Source: Podochytrium sp. JEL0797 (Eukaryota > Chytridiomycota > Chytridiomycetes > Chytridiales > Chytriomycetaceae). Taken from it: a stretch of DNA of 64,000 nt. Position numbers and translations under genes: made by a program. The stretch is from the NCBI GenBank assembly GCA_027596195.1, contig JADGJG010000021.1, positions 21,482-85,481 of the forward strand, read 5' to 3'. This document shows, in pieces, positions 32,548 through 43,366 of this stretch. How positions within the stretch are numbered: the first letter of the stretch is position 1; each line of letters starts with the position of its first letter. The notes under the pieces were generated by a model. The model ran no database searches. It saw only the letters and a program-made list of their open reading frames with translations, and was not told the DNA's origin.

Positions 32548-34118
32548 ATGCTCGCCCCAACGTTCATTCTTGCCACACTGGCTTCGGCCGCCTTGGCGCA
32601 AAACTCCACTTCAGATGCCTCTGTCTCACCACTTGTAGGCGGCGACATGTCCTGGATCATCATGGCGTCCGCACTCGTCTTTCTCCAAATCCCAGGCCTC
32701 GGATTCTTTTATGCTGGCCTCGGCGAATCCAAAAACTCTCTGCATACCCTCCTGGGCGTGATGCTTGCCTTCTGCGTCGTGTGCGTCCAATGGGTTCTGT
32801 TTGGATACAGTCTGGCCTTCTCGGACACGTCCTCGTCGACATTCATTGGAAACTTTCAATACGCTGCGCTGCTCAACACTATGACAACCGAAAACTCGAT
32901 CGCTGGAACTATTCCGAACGCGCTGTTGGCTATGTACCAAATGATGTTTGCTTGCATCACGCCTGGTCTCCTAATTGGTGGAGTTGCGGGTCGCATGCGA
33001 CTGCTTCCTACCATGGTCTTCGTCTTTTTGTGGACCACCATCGTGAGTGTTTTTTTTGGTGTTCGGCTGTCCAGTGACCTTGTGGCTGAACTTCAATTTT
33101 TTCCCAGGTTTACGACCCAATCGCTTACTGGAGCTGGTCTTCCAACGGATGGCTGCACTCGCTTAACGTGATGGACTATGCTGGAGGTTCTGTCGTTCAC
33201 TTGTCCAGTGGAGTTACTGGGTTCGTCCTCGCTCTCATGCTCGGCAAACGCGTCGATTACGGCACTCGCGAATACAAGCCTCACAACCCCATGTTTGTCT
33301 ACATCGGCACGGCTCTCCTCTGGTTTGGTTGGATGGGATTCAACGGCGGGTCTGCACTTGCATCGAACCAGCGCGCTGTCGGCGCCGCGTTCGCCACCAA
33401 CATTGCCGCCGCGGCTGGAGGTCTCACGATGGTCGGTCTCGAGTCCCTCGTGAACAAGAAGAAGTTCTCGTCGATCGCGTTCTGCAACGGAGTCGTTGTC
33501 GCGTTGGTTGCCATCACTCCAGGTTCTGGATTCGTTGAGCCCGCGATGGGTCTCCTGTTTGGTATCCTCCCCGCCATTGTCTGCTTCTACGCCGGAAAGT
33601 TTGTCCACTACTTGAGGGTTGACGACGTGCTCGATGTGTCTGCTTGCCACGGGGTTGGAGGTGCCTTTGGAATGATCCTCACTGGAATCCTCGCCCAGTC
33701 CAACATCACCGACCTCGACGCTAGCATCACGGCACCTGCAGGTTGGATCAGTGGCATGTGGATCCAGGTCCCCGTTCAACTTGCCGGGATCGCTTCCGTC
33801 GCGTTGTGGACGGCTGTTTGGACTGCTGTGATTGTGTTGGCCGTGAATGCGATTCCGGGGCTCAAGATGAGGTGCAACAGCGAAGCGGAAGCGATGGGGT
33901 TGGATGCTTATGAAGTGGGTGAAGATTGTTATCCTGTCACGTACTCGCAGGTTCCTACGATTGAGGTTTCGTGTGAGAAGGAAAAGTCGATCACGTCGGA
34001 GGAAGAGTTTGTTGCGAAACGTAGTGAGGAGCGGATGCTTTCGGACGCGTCACCGCACCCTTCTTGTGCTACGTTGATGGATGGTGGGATTGTGATTGAT
34101 TGCTCGCATACGCGATGA
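32548..34118 (+). CDS. ammonium transporter 3 (Mep/AMT family)
   Basis: Only one intron (33043-33107, after the codons for WTTI). Exons 32548-33042 and 33108-34118 give 501 residues. Signal-like N-terminus ending in ALAQ, then IPGLGFFYAGLGESKNS, DYAGGSVVHLSSG and CHGVGGAFGM (both pore histidines). It is the most intron-poor of the eight transporters and lacks the introns after the first helix and before MMFA. The long tail contains GLDAYEVGEDCYP, matching the usual AMT GxDxxxxGExxY element, and then SDASPHPSCATLMDGG, a version of the tail motif shared with 4, 7 and 8. Closest relative in the window is transporter 4, with long runs of identical DNA. Confidence 0.94.
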
Positions 34119-34507
34119 TTGTCTCTTTCTTGTTTCGTTATACCCGCATCATCAGCAATCGTCGCTTATTGTTATATAAAATAAACTTTCGTTGGATATA
34201 TTACTTTTTGAAGCACTTTGATTTGCATTCCTCCTGAGACTTTGTCTGAGTGAACGTGAGATGAAGAATATTTGCACTACAAAATATTCGCATTCAAGGG
34301 CATAAATGACGAGGAAATTGTTTCCAATGAATGAGAACATGAAACAATTCATTTTGAGGTCCGTGGCAGGCCTCACTTGACAAAGATCCTTCACATTTCT
34401 TACTCCACAACTTGCAGGATGGATTGATACATGCTATCCAAAGTCCGATAATGAGTTATGGCGCAGTGGCAGCTGCGCGAGAGAAAAAATCTGGATCCAC
34501 AACGCGG

Positions 34508-34538
34508 GATAAGATTGCAACAATTTTTTTCAGATAAG
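34508..34538 (+). promoter_or_regulatory. paired GATAAG motifs upstream of transporter 4
   Basis: Two GATAAG hexamers at 34508 and 34533, spaced 25 bp, about 85-115 bp before the ATG at 34622. Paired GATA sites are the usual arrangement in nitrogen-regulated fungal promoters (AreA/Nit2 type); function is inferred. Confidence 0.5.
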
Positions 34539-34546
34539 ATTCCAAA

Positions 34547-34564
34547 GGGGGGGGGGGGGGGGGG
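34547..34564 (+). repeat. 18-base G homopolymer
   Basis: Uninterrupted run of 18 G between the GATAAG pair and the start codon of transporter 4. Likely length-variable between strains or miscounted in the assembly. Confidence 0.9.
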
Positions 34565-34621
34565 TACTTGAAGAAGAAGAGCATTCGAAAATCGAGAGAA
34601 AACTTCCTCTTTAACTCTGCG

Positions 34622-36303
34622 ATGTCCAAACTGCTTGCGCTGTCTCTCCTTGCTTCCACGGTCATGGCTCAAAACGCCACAGCCTCTCCGCTCGACAATG
34701 GAGACATGTCCTGGGTTATTATGTCGGTTGGTATTCTTCTTCGGCACTTGCAGTACTGTTCTGCAGTCGTAGTGCGAATCTAACAGCGCCAAAACAGTCC
34801 GCACTTGTCTTTCTCCAAATCCCAGGCCTCGGATTCTTTTACGCCGGTCTCGGCGAATCCAAAAACTCGCTGCATACCCTCCTGGGCGTGATGCTTGCCT
34901 TCTGCGTTGTGTGCGTCCAATGGGTTCTGTTTGGATACAGTCTGGCCTTCTCGGACACGTCCTCGTCGACATTCATTGGAAACTTTCAATACGCTGCGCT
35001 GCTCAACACTATGACAACCGAAAACTCGATCGCTGGAACTATTCCGAACGCGCTGCTGGCAATGTACCAGGTTTGTTGCAATCGTTTTGACATTAGTAAT
35101 GACGTTTCACTGATTTCTTGGCACTTTTTCTTTCAGATGATGTTTGCTTGCATCACTCCCGGTCTTCTCATCGGTGGAGTTGCGGGTCGCATGCGACTTC
35201 TTCCCACCATAGTCTTCGTCTTTTTGTGGACAACCATCGTGAGTGTTTTGTTTTCTTGTTCGGCCCCGTCAAATGACTTTGTGGCTCAACTTCAATTGTT
35301 TGCACAGGTTTACGACTTTATTGCGTACTGGAACTGGTCGTCCAACGGATGGTTGCACTCGCTGAACGTGATGGACTATGCTGGAGGTTCTGTCGTCCAC
35401 TTGTCTTCTGGAGTTACTGGTTTGGTCCTCGCTCTCATGCTTGGCAAACGCGTCGACTACGGCACTCGCGAATACAAGCCTCACAACCCCATGTTCGTCT
35501 ACATTGGCACAGCTCTACTCTGGTTTGGTTGGATGGGATTCAACGGCGGGTCTGCACTTGCATCGAACCAGCGCGCTGTTGGCGCCGCTTTCGCCACCAA
35601 CATTGCCGCAGCGTCCGGTGGCCTTACCATGATGGCTCTTGCGGCTTTGGTCGACAAGAAACGGTTCTCGTCAATTGCTTTCTGCAACGGAGTCGTTGTC
35701 GCGTTGGTCGCCATCACACCCGGCTCTGGATTCGTCCAACCCGTCTTTGGAATCTTTTTTGGAGTTCTCCCTGCCATTGTCTGCTTCTACGCTGGAAAGT
35801 TTGTCCACCACTTGGGGGTTGACGACGTGCTCGATGTGTCCGCAGGCCACGGGGTTGGAGGCGCTTTTGGAATGATCCTCACGGGAATCTTTGCTCAGCA
35901 CACCGTCACCAACATCGACGCTGGTTCTGGCACTCCCACGGGTTGGCTCGATGGCGCCTGGATTCAAATCCCAATCCAGCTTGCCGGGATCGCCTCTGTC
36001 GCTCTATGGACGGCTCTTTGTACTGCCGCCATTGTGTTGTTCATCAACATGATCCCGGGGCTCAAGATGCGTTGCAGCAAGGAGGCGGAATTGATGGGAC
36101 TTGACGCGTATGAGGTCGGCGAGGATTGTTACCCCGTTGCGTATAGTCCTGTCGCGACTTCCGCACTGCCTGAAAAGTGCGAAGTGGTCTCAATGGTTGA
36201 CAGGGAAAGTAAAGAACTTTCGGACGCGTCTCCTCACCCTTCTCAAACCACTCTGGCTGGAAATGGTGTTGAAATCGTGTGTTCGCGGGCACCTCGGGTT
36301 TGA
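34622..36303 (+). CDS. ammonium transporter 4 (Mep/AMT family)
   Basis: Exons 34622-34726, 34798-35070, 35137-35238 and 35308-36303 give 491 residues. The two middle introns (66 and 69 bp) are stop-free multiples of three, so a naive frame reads through them. Their exclusion restores the uninterrupted family blocks LLAMYQ/MMFACITPGLL and WTTI/VYDFIAYW. Pore histidines are in SVVHLSSG and GHGVGGAFGM. The tail includes GLDAYEVGEDCYP and SDASPHPSQTTLAGNG. Sequence is nearest to transporter 3, but 4 keeps introns that 3 lacks at the first and MMFA positions, implying intron loss in 3. Confidence 0.94.
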
Positions 36304-36675
36304 TGACGGCATTTTCTTTTTTTATTTCCCTTTCTGTTGTAAAAATAAATAATGAATGCAATTCCCTGGAAAAAAGGCGTAACCCGCTGCTAACTACAAT
36401 ATTTTTCTCCCTTTTCCTCACTTTTGTTGATTCCACGGCACGAGGGTTCATTTCCCACTTTCCCCGAAGGCGCATTTCCGTCATTCATTCATTGGCATTT
36501 CGCGGAATGACTCATGTATAATCTCAACTCGCCAACCCAAAAGGTCTCGATGCGATTGTGATAGGAGGATTTGAGATGCCTTTCCTTTACTCGAATAATG
36601 ACTTTCTATTTTCTTACTTTGCCGTCCTTCTCGAATCTCGGCGAAAATACCACTTCCAAAAATAATTTTTCAAAA
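36304..36675. other. intergenic, promoter of transporter 5
   Basis: About 370 bp. No GATAAG hexamer, only a GTGATAGG. The frame of transporter 5 is open upstream to 36571, but the added residues are not signal-like. Confidence 0.4.
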
Positions 36676-38259
36676 ATGACCCCACGTCTTCTTCTTGCCG
36701 CTTGCCTCTGGCAGCTTGCCAGCGCACAAAATTCAACAGTGATTAACAGTCCATACGTTTCTGGAAACGAGGCTTGGCTTTTGATTTCGGTTTGTATTGT
36801 CGTTCATGACCTTTCCAACACTCACTGCTCGCTGCCAGTCTGCGTTGGTCTTCCTCATGGTTCCAGGCCTCGGATTCTTTTACTCTGGTATTTCCGAAGC
36901 CAAAAACTCCATGACAATGCTGGTATCAGTTTGTCTTGCCTTCTCTGTCGCTGCTATCGAATGGTCGCTCATGGGATTCACACTTGGTCTATCTGACACA
37001 TCGGGCTCAAAATTCATTGGTTCGAATCGTGACTCACACTATCAAGCTAGATCTAATGCTACTTTTAGGTGACTTTCACTACGGCGCGTTGCTGAACACG
37101 ATCCATTCGGAAAACAAGCAAGCACCAACCATTTCAAACACTCTCTTTGCCCTATACCAAATGATGTTCGCTTCCATCACCCCGGCTCTGTTCCTTGGCT
37201 CCGTTGGAGGCAGAATGAAAATCTTGCCAATGATGGGGTTCGTGCTCTTTTGGTCCATCATTGTGAGTGAATTTTTTGGCAATTTTACCGCAATTTAGGA
37301 GTTTGAAAATTATCTTGCAAGGTCTACAACCCAATCGTTTACTGGGTCTGGAGTGCCAATGGATGGCTTCATAATTTGAACGTTATGGACTACGCCGGTG
37401 GGTCCGTCGTGCATGTTTCTTCAGGCTGTACAGCGATCGTTCTTGCCATTATGCTCGGCAAACGCGTCGACTACGGAAAACGCAAGTTTGTCCAACACAA
37501 TCCTACCCATGTGTATCTCGGCACCGGTCTTCTCTGGTTTGGATGGATGGGATTCAACGGAGGATCGGCATTTGCGGCTAACCCGAGAGGCGCGGTAGCT
37601 GCGTATTCCAGCAATTTGGCTGCTGCCACGGGTGGAATTGTGTGGATGTTCTTGGAAATTGTTGTGGAAAAGAAAGGAACGAGCACCGTCGGATTCTGCA
37701 CTGGCGCGATTGCAGGATTGGCCACAATCACAGCTGGTAAAGTTGCTAAAGTGATCATGCAAAATCTAAATACGCATTTGTTTTTCCAGGTGCTGGATTC
37801 GTTCAACCCGGCTTTGGAATTATTTACGGCTTCCTTGCGGCCATCACGTGTTTCTACTGCATCGAATTGTGCCACCACCTACACATTGACGACTCTCTTG
37901 ATGTGATGGCCGTGCACGGTGTCGGCGGTATCCTCGGAATGATTTTGACCGGAATTTTCGCTGAATATCGTGTGACGGACTTTGATGCGCCTGGTTCAAC
38001 TGCTGGATGGGTGAACCATGTCTGGATTCAAGTTCCCATTCAGCTAGCTGCTATTGCTTCTATCGGCTGTTGGGCAACGGCTTGGTCGATCATTATCATT
38101 CTTGTTGGTGAGAGAGTGTTTGGAGTGAAATTCAGATGCACTGAGGAAGAGGAGCTGATGGGTTTGGACCTCGCCGAAGTCAAGGAGCCAGCGCATCCTC
38201 TTGCATATGAAGAAATTCCGAAGGAAGAAAAGGTGGTCGCATACAGCGAATCGGCGTGA
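36676..38259 (+). CDS. ammonium transporter 5 (Mep/AMT family)
   Basis: Exons 36676-36789, 36839-37019, 37069-37262, 37322-37736 and 37790-38259 give 457 residues. The start at 36676 gives a signal peptide ending in ASAQ like transporter 6 (CLWQLASAQ / SLWQLASAQ). It has an intron inside the KFIG codons with a GTTCGA donor, at the same place as in transporter 1, and lacks the intron before MMFA. One acceptor (37321) is an AAG. Pore histidines are in SVVHVSSG and AVHGVGG. The tail is short, with CTEEEELMGLDLAEVKE, as in transporters 2 and 6, and without the SPHPSQTTL motif. Confidence 0.94.
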
Positions 38260-38577
38260 GGAAGAGGGTGTTAATAAATCAAATTTATATTCGTTTTTCA
38301 TCTTTCCTTCCGTCATTGGATAAGGTAATTTGTTTTTAAAATGGTACAGAAGTTTTTTTATAAATCGATAAAAGGGAATGAATGGTTAATTGACCTGTTT
38401 GTTATCCATATCTTCTTTTCAGCCCCCACCCCCCAGAAACCCCCCCTCTCCCTACGCCCCCCTTCCCTCACTTTTAGCTTGTTAATAATATTTCGGCCAA
38501 AATCTGCAAGGACGCGGCAATTGCTCAGCCGATGCTTGGCGTTGACGCCGGGTGACTCGCCGATGGATTTGTCATTA

Positions 38578-38583
38578 GATAAG
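38578..38583 (+). promoter_or_regulatory. GATAAG motif upstream of transporter 6
   Basis: GATAAG about 410 bp before the ATG, farther than in the other transporters, so weaker as evidence; another copy lies at 38319 just after transporter 5. Confidence 0.25.
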
Positions 38584-38942
38584 CTGCTTGGAGCCAAGGC
38601 AGTTGGCCGCTTGATTTTGCCCCGCCATCTGCCCCAATGAATTCCGTTCTCGATTTCTCTTTTGTCTTCTTCAACCTGCAAGCAACCTCGCTCGTGGATT
38701 CCTGAGAAAAAAAGAAAAATGAGCAAAGATTTCTTCTTTTCATTTTTCCTTCCGATAGCATGCATCCTTGATCATATTCAAGCAACTGATTCTAATTCGG
38801 TGTTTTACGTATAGTTTGAATGCTGGAATGTAATGCGGTAGTTAACCGCTTTTCCACAATTACTAAGCTAGTCGCAAGCGCCCAGTTCCCGCGCCAATGA
38901 AATTTAAATTCGACAAGTCAGTCACCGTTGCGACAACTTTTC

Positions 38943-38950
38943 TATAAAAG
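38943..38950 (+). promoter_or_regulatory. TATA box of transporter 6
   Basis: TATAAAAG 50 bp before the start codon at 38993, a canonical TATA element; the other transporters lack such a clear match. Confidence 0.55.
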
Positions 38951-38992
38951 GGCGGACGAAAACAAACAACATCCTCCAGAAACATCTCCAAA

Positions 38993-40571
38993 ATGTCTAC
39001 TTTCAAATCCTTTCTCGTTGCTGCTTCCCTGTGGCAGCTTGCCAGCGCTCAAACCAATTCAACCGTGAACCCAGACGTTAGCGGAAACGAAGCATGGCTT
39101 CTTATCTCCGTGAGTTTTTTTTGCTTGTAGGTTTTTGTTTCCAAACTAACTAGTTGCATTTTAGTCTGCGTTGGTCTTCCTTATGGTGCCCGGTCTTGGA
39201 TTTTTCTATGCTGGAATTTCCGAATCCAAAAACGCCATGACTATGCTCGTGTCCGTTATGTTGGCATTTAGTGTTGCTGCCATTGAATGGGCCTTGATGG
39301 GATTTTCGCTCGGCCTGTCGGACACTTCGGGATCCAAATTCATTGGCAACTTCGAATACGGCGCTCTCCTTCGCACAATTGAAACCTCGAATGTCCAAGC
39401 ACCAACTATTCCCAACTCTCTGTTTGCCATGTACCAGGTGTGTTTGCTTTTCCTTGGATTAATAATTTTCATTATTCTAATGTCGCCACCTTTCTCCAGA
39501 TGATGTTCGCTTCCATCACTCCCGCTCTGTTCCTGGGTTCAGTTGGTGGCAGAATGAAGATGGCCCCCATGATGGTGTTCGTTCTTTTCTGGTCCATCAT
39601 TGTCTACAACCCAGTTGTTTACTGGGTGTGGTCCGCCAACGGCTGGCTCAAGCTCATGAACGTGATGGACTATGCTGGTGGCTCCGTCGTGCATGTTAGC
39701 TCTGGAACCACTGCTATCGTTCTTGCCATCTTGATCGGAAAACGTGTCGATTATGGAAAACGCAAGTTTGTCCAGCACAACCCAATGTTTGTGTACCTCG
39801 GTACCGGTCTTCTTTGGTTCGGATGGATGGGTTTCAACGGTGGATCTTCTTTTGCTGCCAACCCTCGTGGTGTGAACGCTGCGTTCGCTAGTAACTTGGC
39901 TGCGGTTTCGGGTGGTCTAGTCTGGATGTTCTTGGAAATCATTGTGGAGAAGAAGGGATTCAGCACTGTTGCGTTCTGCACTGGTGCTATTGCTGGATTG
40001 GCTACCATCACTGCTGGTAAGGATGATTTTTTTCTTCCCTTCCTTACATTTTTACTAAAAACGCGTTCATGTTTCAGGTGCCGGTTTTGTTCAACCAGGA
40101 TTCGGACTTGTTTACGGAATCTTGGCCGCTGTTACCTGCTTCTACTGCATCGAATTGTGCCACCACCTCCACATTGACGACTCTCTTGATGTGATGGCCG
40201 TGCACGGTGTCGGCGGTATCCTCGGAATGATCCTCACCGGAATCTTTGCCCAGCACACTGTCACTGATGTCGATGCCCCCGGTTCTACTGCTGGATGGGT
40301 TGACCATGTGTGGGTCCAAGTTCCCGTTCAACTCGCTGCCATCGCATCCGTCGGTTGCTGGTCGGTCGCTTGGTCCATCGTCTTTTTCTTCCTCATCGAG
40401 AAAGTTTTGCGCCTCAAGTTCAGATGCACCGAGGAAGAGGAGCTGATGGGTCTCGACCTCGCTGAGATCAAGGAGATTGCGCACCCTGCTGCTTACGAAG
40501 AGCTCCCCACCAAGGAGGAGAAACCTGCTGCTCCCCTCGAGACAGTTATGGTTGCACCCGCGGCGATGTGA
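38993..40571 (+). CDS. ammonium transporter 6 (Mep/AMT family)
   Basis: Exons 38993-39109, 39165-39437, 39500-40016 and 40078-40571 give 466 residues. Signal peptide ending ASAQ. Family blocks VPGLGFFYAGISESKNA, DYAGGSVVHVSSG, LLWFGWMGFNGGSSF and AVHGVGG, so both pore histidines are present. The middle exon is uninterrupted across WSIIVYNPVVYW, as in transporter 2. Tail CTEEEELMGLDLAEIKE then a short Glu/Pro-rich end, without the SPHPSQTTL motif. A decayed copy of the 273-nt exon and following intron of this gene type lies at 42898-43125. Confidence 0.95.
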
Positions 40572-40692
40572 TTATTCCGCCATGAACATTTTACGCACAT
40601 AACATATTTAAATAAAACATCTTTCTCTCCTTTTGATCTGGCCCCAAAAAGGGATCCTGTGTGGCACTTCCCGAATTTTCGGATGAGTCGGA

Positions 40693-40698
40693 GATAAG
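40693..40698 (+). promoter_or_regulatory. GATAAG motif upstream of transporter 7
   Basis: GATAAG 74 bp before the ATG, preceded by GTGTGGCACTTCC at about 40660. The same two-part arrangement occurs before transporter 8 (43270-43300), with the spacer diverged, which suggests the two parts are kept by selection or recent duplication. Confidence 0.5.
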
Positions 40699-40766
40699 AT
40701 CGTGCACCTGTTGGAATAATTTTCGCGAATGAACCAGGGCAAATTCATTGTCAAATCGTCACGAAT

Positions 40767-42686
40767 ATGCCATCATTACAACTCCTTCTTGCTGTCGCCT
40801 CGCTGCTGCATACCGCCAACGCCCAAGCCAATGAGACAAACGCGGTTCCTGTCTTCGATTCTGGAGACGAGGCATGGATTCTGATCTCGGTATGAAACCA
40901 CATGAAACCTGGTTGTTGATGCAACTAGAACGGCTCTAATTCCTCTTGCGCACAGTCTGCCCTCGTTTTCATCATGGTTCCTGGTCTCGGACTCTTTTAT
41001 TCCGGACTCGCCGAAACCAAAAACTCGATGGCAATGCTGCTTTCTGTATTGTTGGCTTTTGCTGTGGTTGCAGTGGAATGGTCACTCTTGGGATTCAGGT
41101 ATGGGTTCGTTTGGTGATTCCCTTTGGTGGGCGGGTGTCTTCAGAAGTTTATCTGACACATGGGTCTACAGTCTCGCCTTCTCAGACACGTCCGCATCGA
41201 CTTTCATTGGAAACCTCAATTACGCTGCACTACTTAACACGATGGAAACCAGCAACATTATGGCTTCGACTATTTCAAACTCTCTGTTCGCCATGTACCA
41301 GGTAAAGAATTCACGTGACTCAACATCGATAAGAACCCTAAATTTTATCTTTAGATGATGTTCGCTGCCATTACGCCAGGTCTGTTCCTCGGGGCTGTTG
41401 CTGGGCGGATGCGAATGCTTCCTATGATGATTTTTGTGCTTCTTTGGTCCATCATTGTGAGTGACTTGCAAAAATTCTCGACGCGTCCTTGTTCACTAAC
41501 TTTTTTCAAGGTCTACAACCCTGTCGCGTATTGGGTCTGGTCTGCCAACGGATGGCTTAAAAATATGGCTGTCATGGATTACGCCGGCGGCTCCGTCGTC
41601 CACGTCACGTCTGGTGTGACAGCCTTCGTGCTCGCTCTCATGCTCGGCAAACGCGTCGACTACGGAAAACGCGAATACGTCAACCACAACCCTACCTTTG
41701 TTTACATTGGTACAGGCCTGCTTTGGTTTGGATGGATGGGATTCAACGGAGGGTCTTCATTGGCGGCAAACACGCGTGGAGTGAATGCGGCGTTTGCAAG
41801 CAACTTGGCGGCAGCTGTGGGTGGACTTGTCTGGATGGCTCTCGACGTCGTTGTTGAGAAGAAGGGATACTCTGGAATCGGCTTCTGCACGGGAGCTGTA
41901 GCCGGTCTGGCCACGATTACTCCAGGTGACCAAATCGGACTCACGTAATGGATCTCATGACTAACCTTCTTTTTCCCTTCAAGGTTCTGGATTCGTTCAG
42001 CCCGGATTTGGTCTCGTTTATGGAATCATTGGTGCCACGTGCTGCTTTTATTCCATCAAGGTTGGTGTCATCACTTTTCCCCTCTTGAAAGCAACTATAT
42101 TAAACGTAATGGATAGGTGATGCACTGGCTGCAAGTCGACGACAGCTTGGACGTGACGGCCGTTCATGGCGTCGGTGGTGCGCTCGGCATGGTTCTCACC
42201 GGCATCTTTGCTCAACATCGCGTCACAACCGTGGGTTCTGTGGGAGCAACAGCCGGATGGATCGACGGGGTGTGGATGCAAATGCCTGTCCAGCTCGCTG
42301 CTATTGCTGCGATTGGAGCATGGTCTGCCGTATGGACTGTCGTCTTGGTGTTCTTCTGCAACGGTGTTCTTCAAATCAAACTCCGGTGTAGTGCGGACTC
42401 GGAGAAGCTCGGGTTGGATCTGTCAGATGTTGGCGAGCGCGCATATCCGTATGCACAAGTCTCGGCATGCGACGACAACTACACCAGCCCGGAGAACAAC
42501 CATGCCTGTAATGGCAAACATATCTCCATCGAGCTGAATGACAGGTCCGACACTGTCTCAATGCTCGGTGGAAGCCACCGGGTGCTTTCTGGTGCTTCTC
42601 CTCACCCTTCTCAGACGACGTTGGGTGACAAGGGTATCGAAATTTCGTGTTCACGTTCATGTCCTGGGCATACCCACCAGGAATAA
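40767..42686 (+). CDS. ammonium transporter 7 (Mep/AMT family)
   Basis: Seven exons (40767-40889, 40956-41098, 41172-41301, 41355-41456, 41511-41925, 41984-42060, 42117-42686) give 519 residues. It has two introns found only here and in transporter 8, inside the GFS codons of LLGF/SLAF and after YSIK. The 54-bp intron 41457-41510 is a stop-free multiple of three with an AAG acceptor and is base-identical to that of transporter 8. Pore histidines are in SVVHVTSG and AVHGVGGALGM. The tail has GLDLSDVGERAYPYAQV, a typical AMT GxDxxxxGExAY element, and SGASPHPSQTTLGDKG. Longest tail of the array. Confidence 0.95.
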
Positions 42687-42744
42687 ATCCTGATGCATTT
42701 CTTTTCTCTTCTCTTTTTGGGTTCAATAAATCTTCTGTAATTTT

Positions 42745-42862
42745 CATGAATATATTGGCTCAAGAACACTTCGCAGCTCCCCCTCCCCAAAATAACCAGG
42801 TGAATGAACAGAATTGCCCACTTTCAGTGACCCCGCTTTGGGAACCCTCAAACATCTGACTT
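42745..42862 (-). pseudogene. fragment of the CofD/YvcK-like 3' end
   Basis: About 118 bp homologous to the last codons of CofD-like copy 2 (45253-45371). In the minus direction it reads RCLRVPKAGSLKVGNSVHS and then GYFGEGELRSVLEPI, with only small differences from the intact gene. It lies directly after transporter 7, exactly where the intact CofD-like gene lies after transporter 8. It is the truncated edge of a duplicated block and cannot encode a functional protein. Confidence 0.85.
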
Positions 42863-42897
42863 TCCATCGCAGACAACATTCCTGGTGCATGTCTTGC

Positions 42898-43125
42898 TGT
42901 TGGGATATTTCGCTCGGCCATTCCGACACTGCGGGATCCAAATTCATTGGCAGAATACGGCGCTCTTCTTGAGACAATTGAAAACTCGAATGCCCAAGCA
43001 CGAGCTATTACAAATGCTCTGTTCGCTATGTGCCAGGTGTGTTCGCTTTTCCTTGGAATAATAGTTTGCCAGATTCTGATTTCATGACTTCCACCAGATA
43101 ATGCTCGCTTCCTTCACCTTCCCGT
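42898..43125 (+). pseudogene. decayed ammonium transporter fragment
   Basis: Matches transporter 6 from inside its 273-nt exon (39296 on) through the exon end, the following intron, and the first codons of the next exon (MMFAS, here degraded). There are small deletions in the SKFIGNFEYG region, a Cys replacing Tyr before the splice site, and no flanking exons. Recognisable stretches are GGGATCCAAATTCATTGGCA and the GTGTGTT donor with the TTTTCCTTGGA intron sequence. A remnant of a ninth transporter or of an aberrant duplication. Confidence 0.8.
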
Positions 43126-43192
43126 CAAGAAAATCGCGTCCTTTCTCCATGTGATCCAATGCCACTATAATTGAACCCGGTGTGGCCCTGGA

Positions 43193-43300
43193 GATAAGAT
43201 TTTGACATCACTCGATAGAATTTTAAGCCCATGATGTTTTGATCTGGTTCTATTTTGATGGGGTTTGGTGTGGCACTTCCGGACATTAGTAGGAGATAAG
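43193..43300 (+). promoter_or_regulatory. two GATAAG motifs upstream of transporter 8
   Basis: GATAAG at 43193 and 43295; the second is 72 bp before the ATG at 43367 and follows GTGTGGCACTTCC. The contexts (GGAGATAAGATTTTGA) are the same at both sites, so one may be a local duplicate of the other. Confidence 0.5.
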
Positions 43301-43366
43301 ATTTTGATATTAAACGAATACTAGTACATAAACCAGGGGAAAACTCAATGTGGAATCCTCACAAAT

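Larger units (their letters stand above)
34119..34621. other. intergenic, promoter of transporter 4
   Basis: About 500 bp. Contains two GATAAG motifs (34508, 34533) followed by an 18-base G homopolymer (34547-34564). No ORF of note. Confidence 0.5.
38260..38992. other. intergenic, promoter of transporter 6
   Basis: About 730 bp, the longest spacer in the tandem array apart from the one carrying pseudogene fragments. GATAAG motifs lie at 38319 and 38578 and a TATAAAAG box at 38943. C-rich and T-rich tracts but no gene. Confidence 0.45.
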
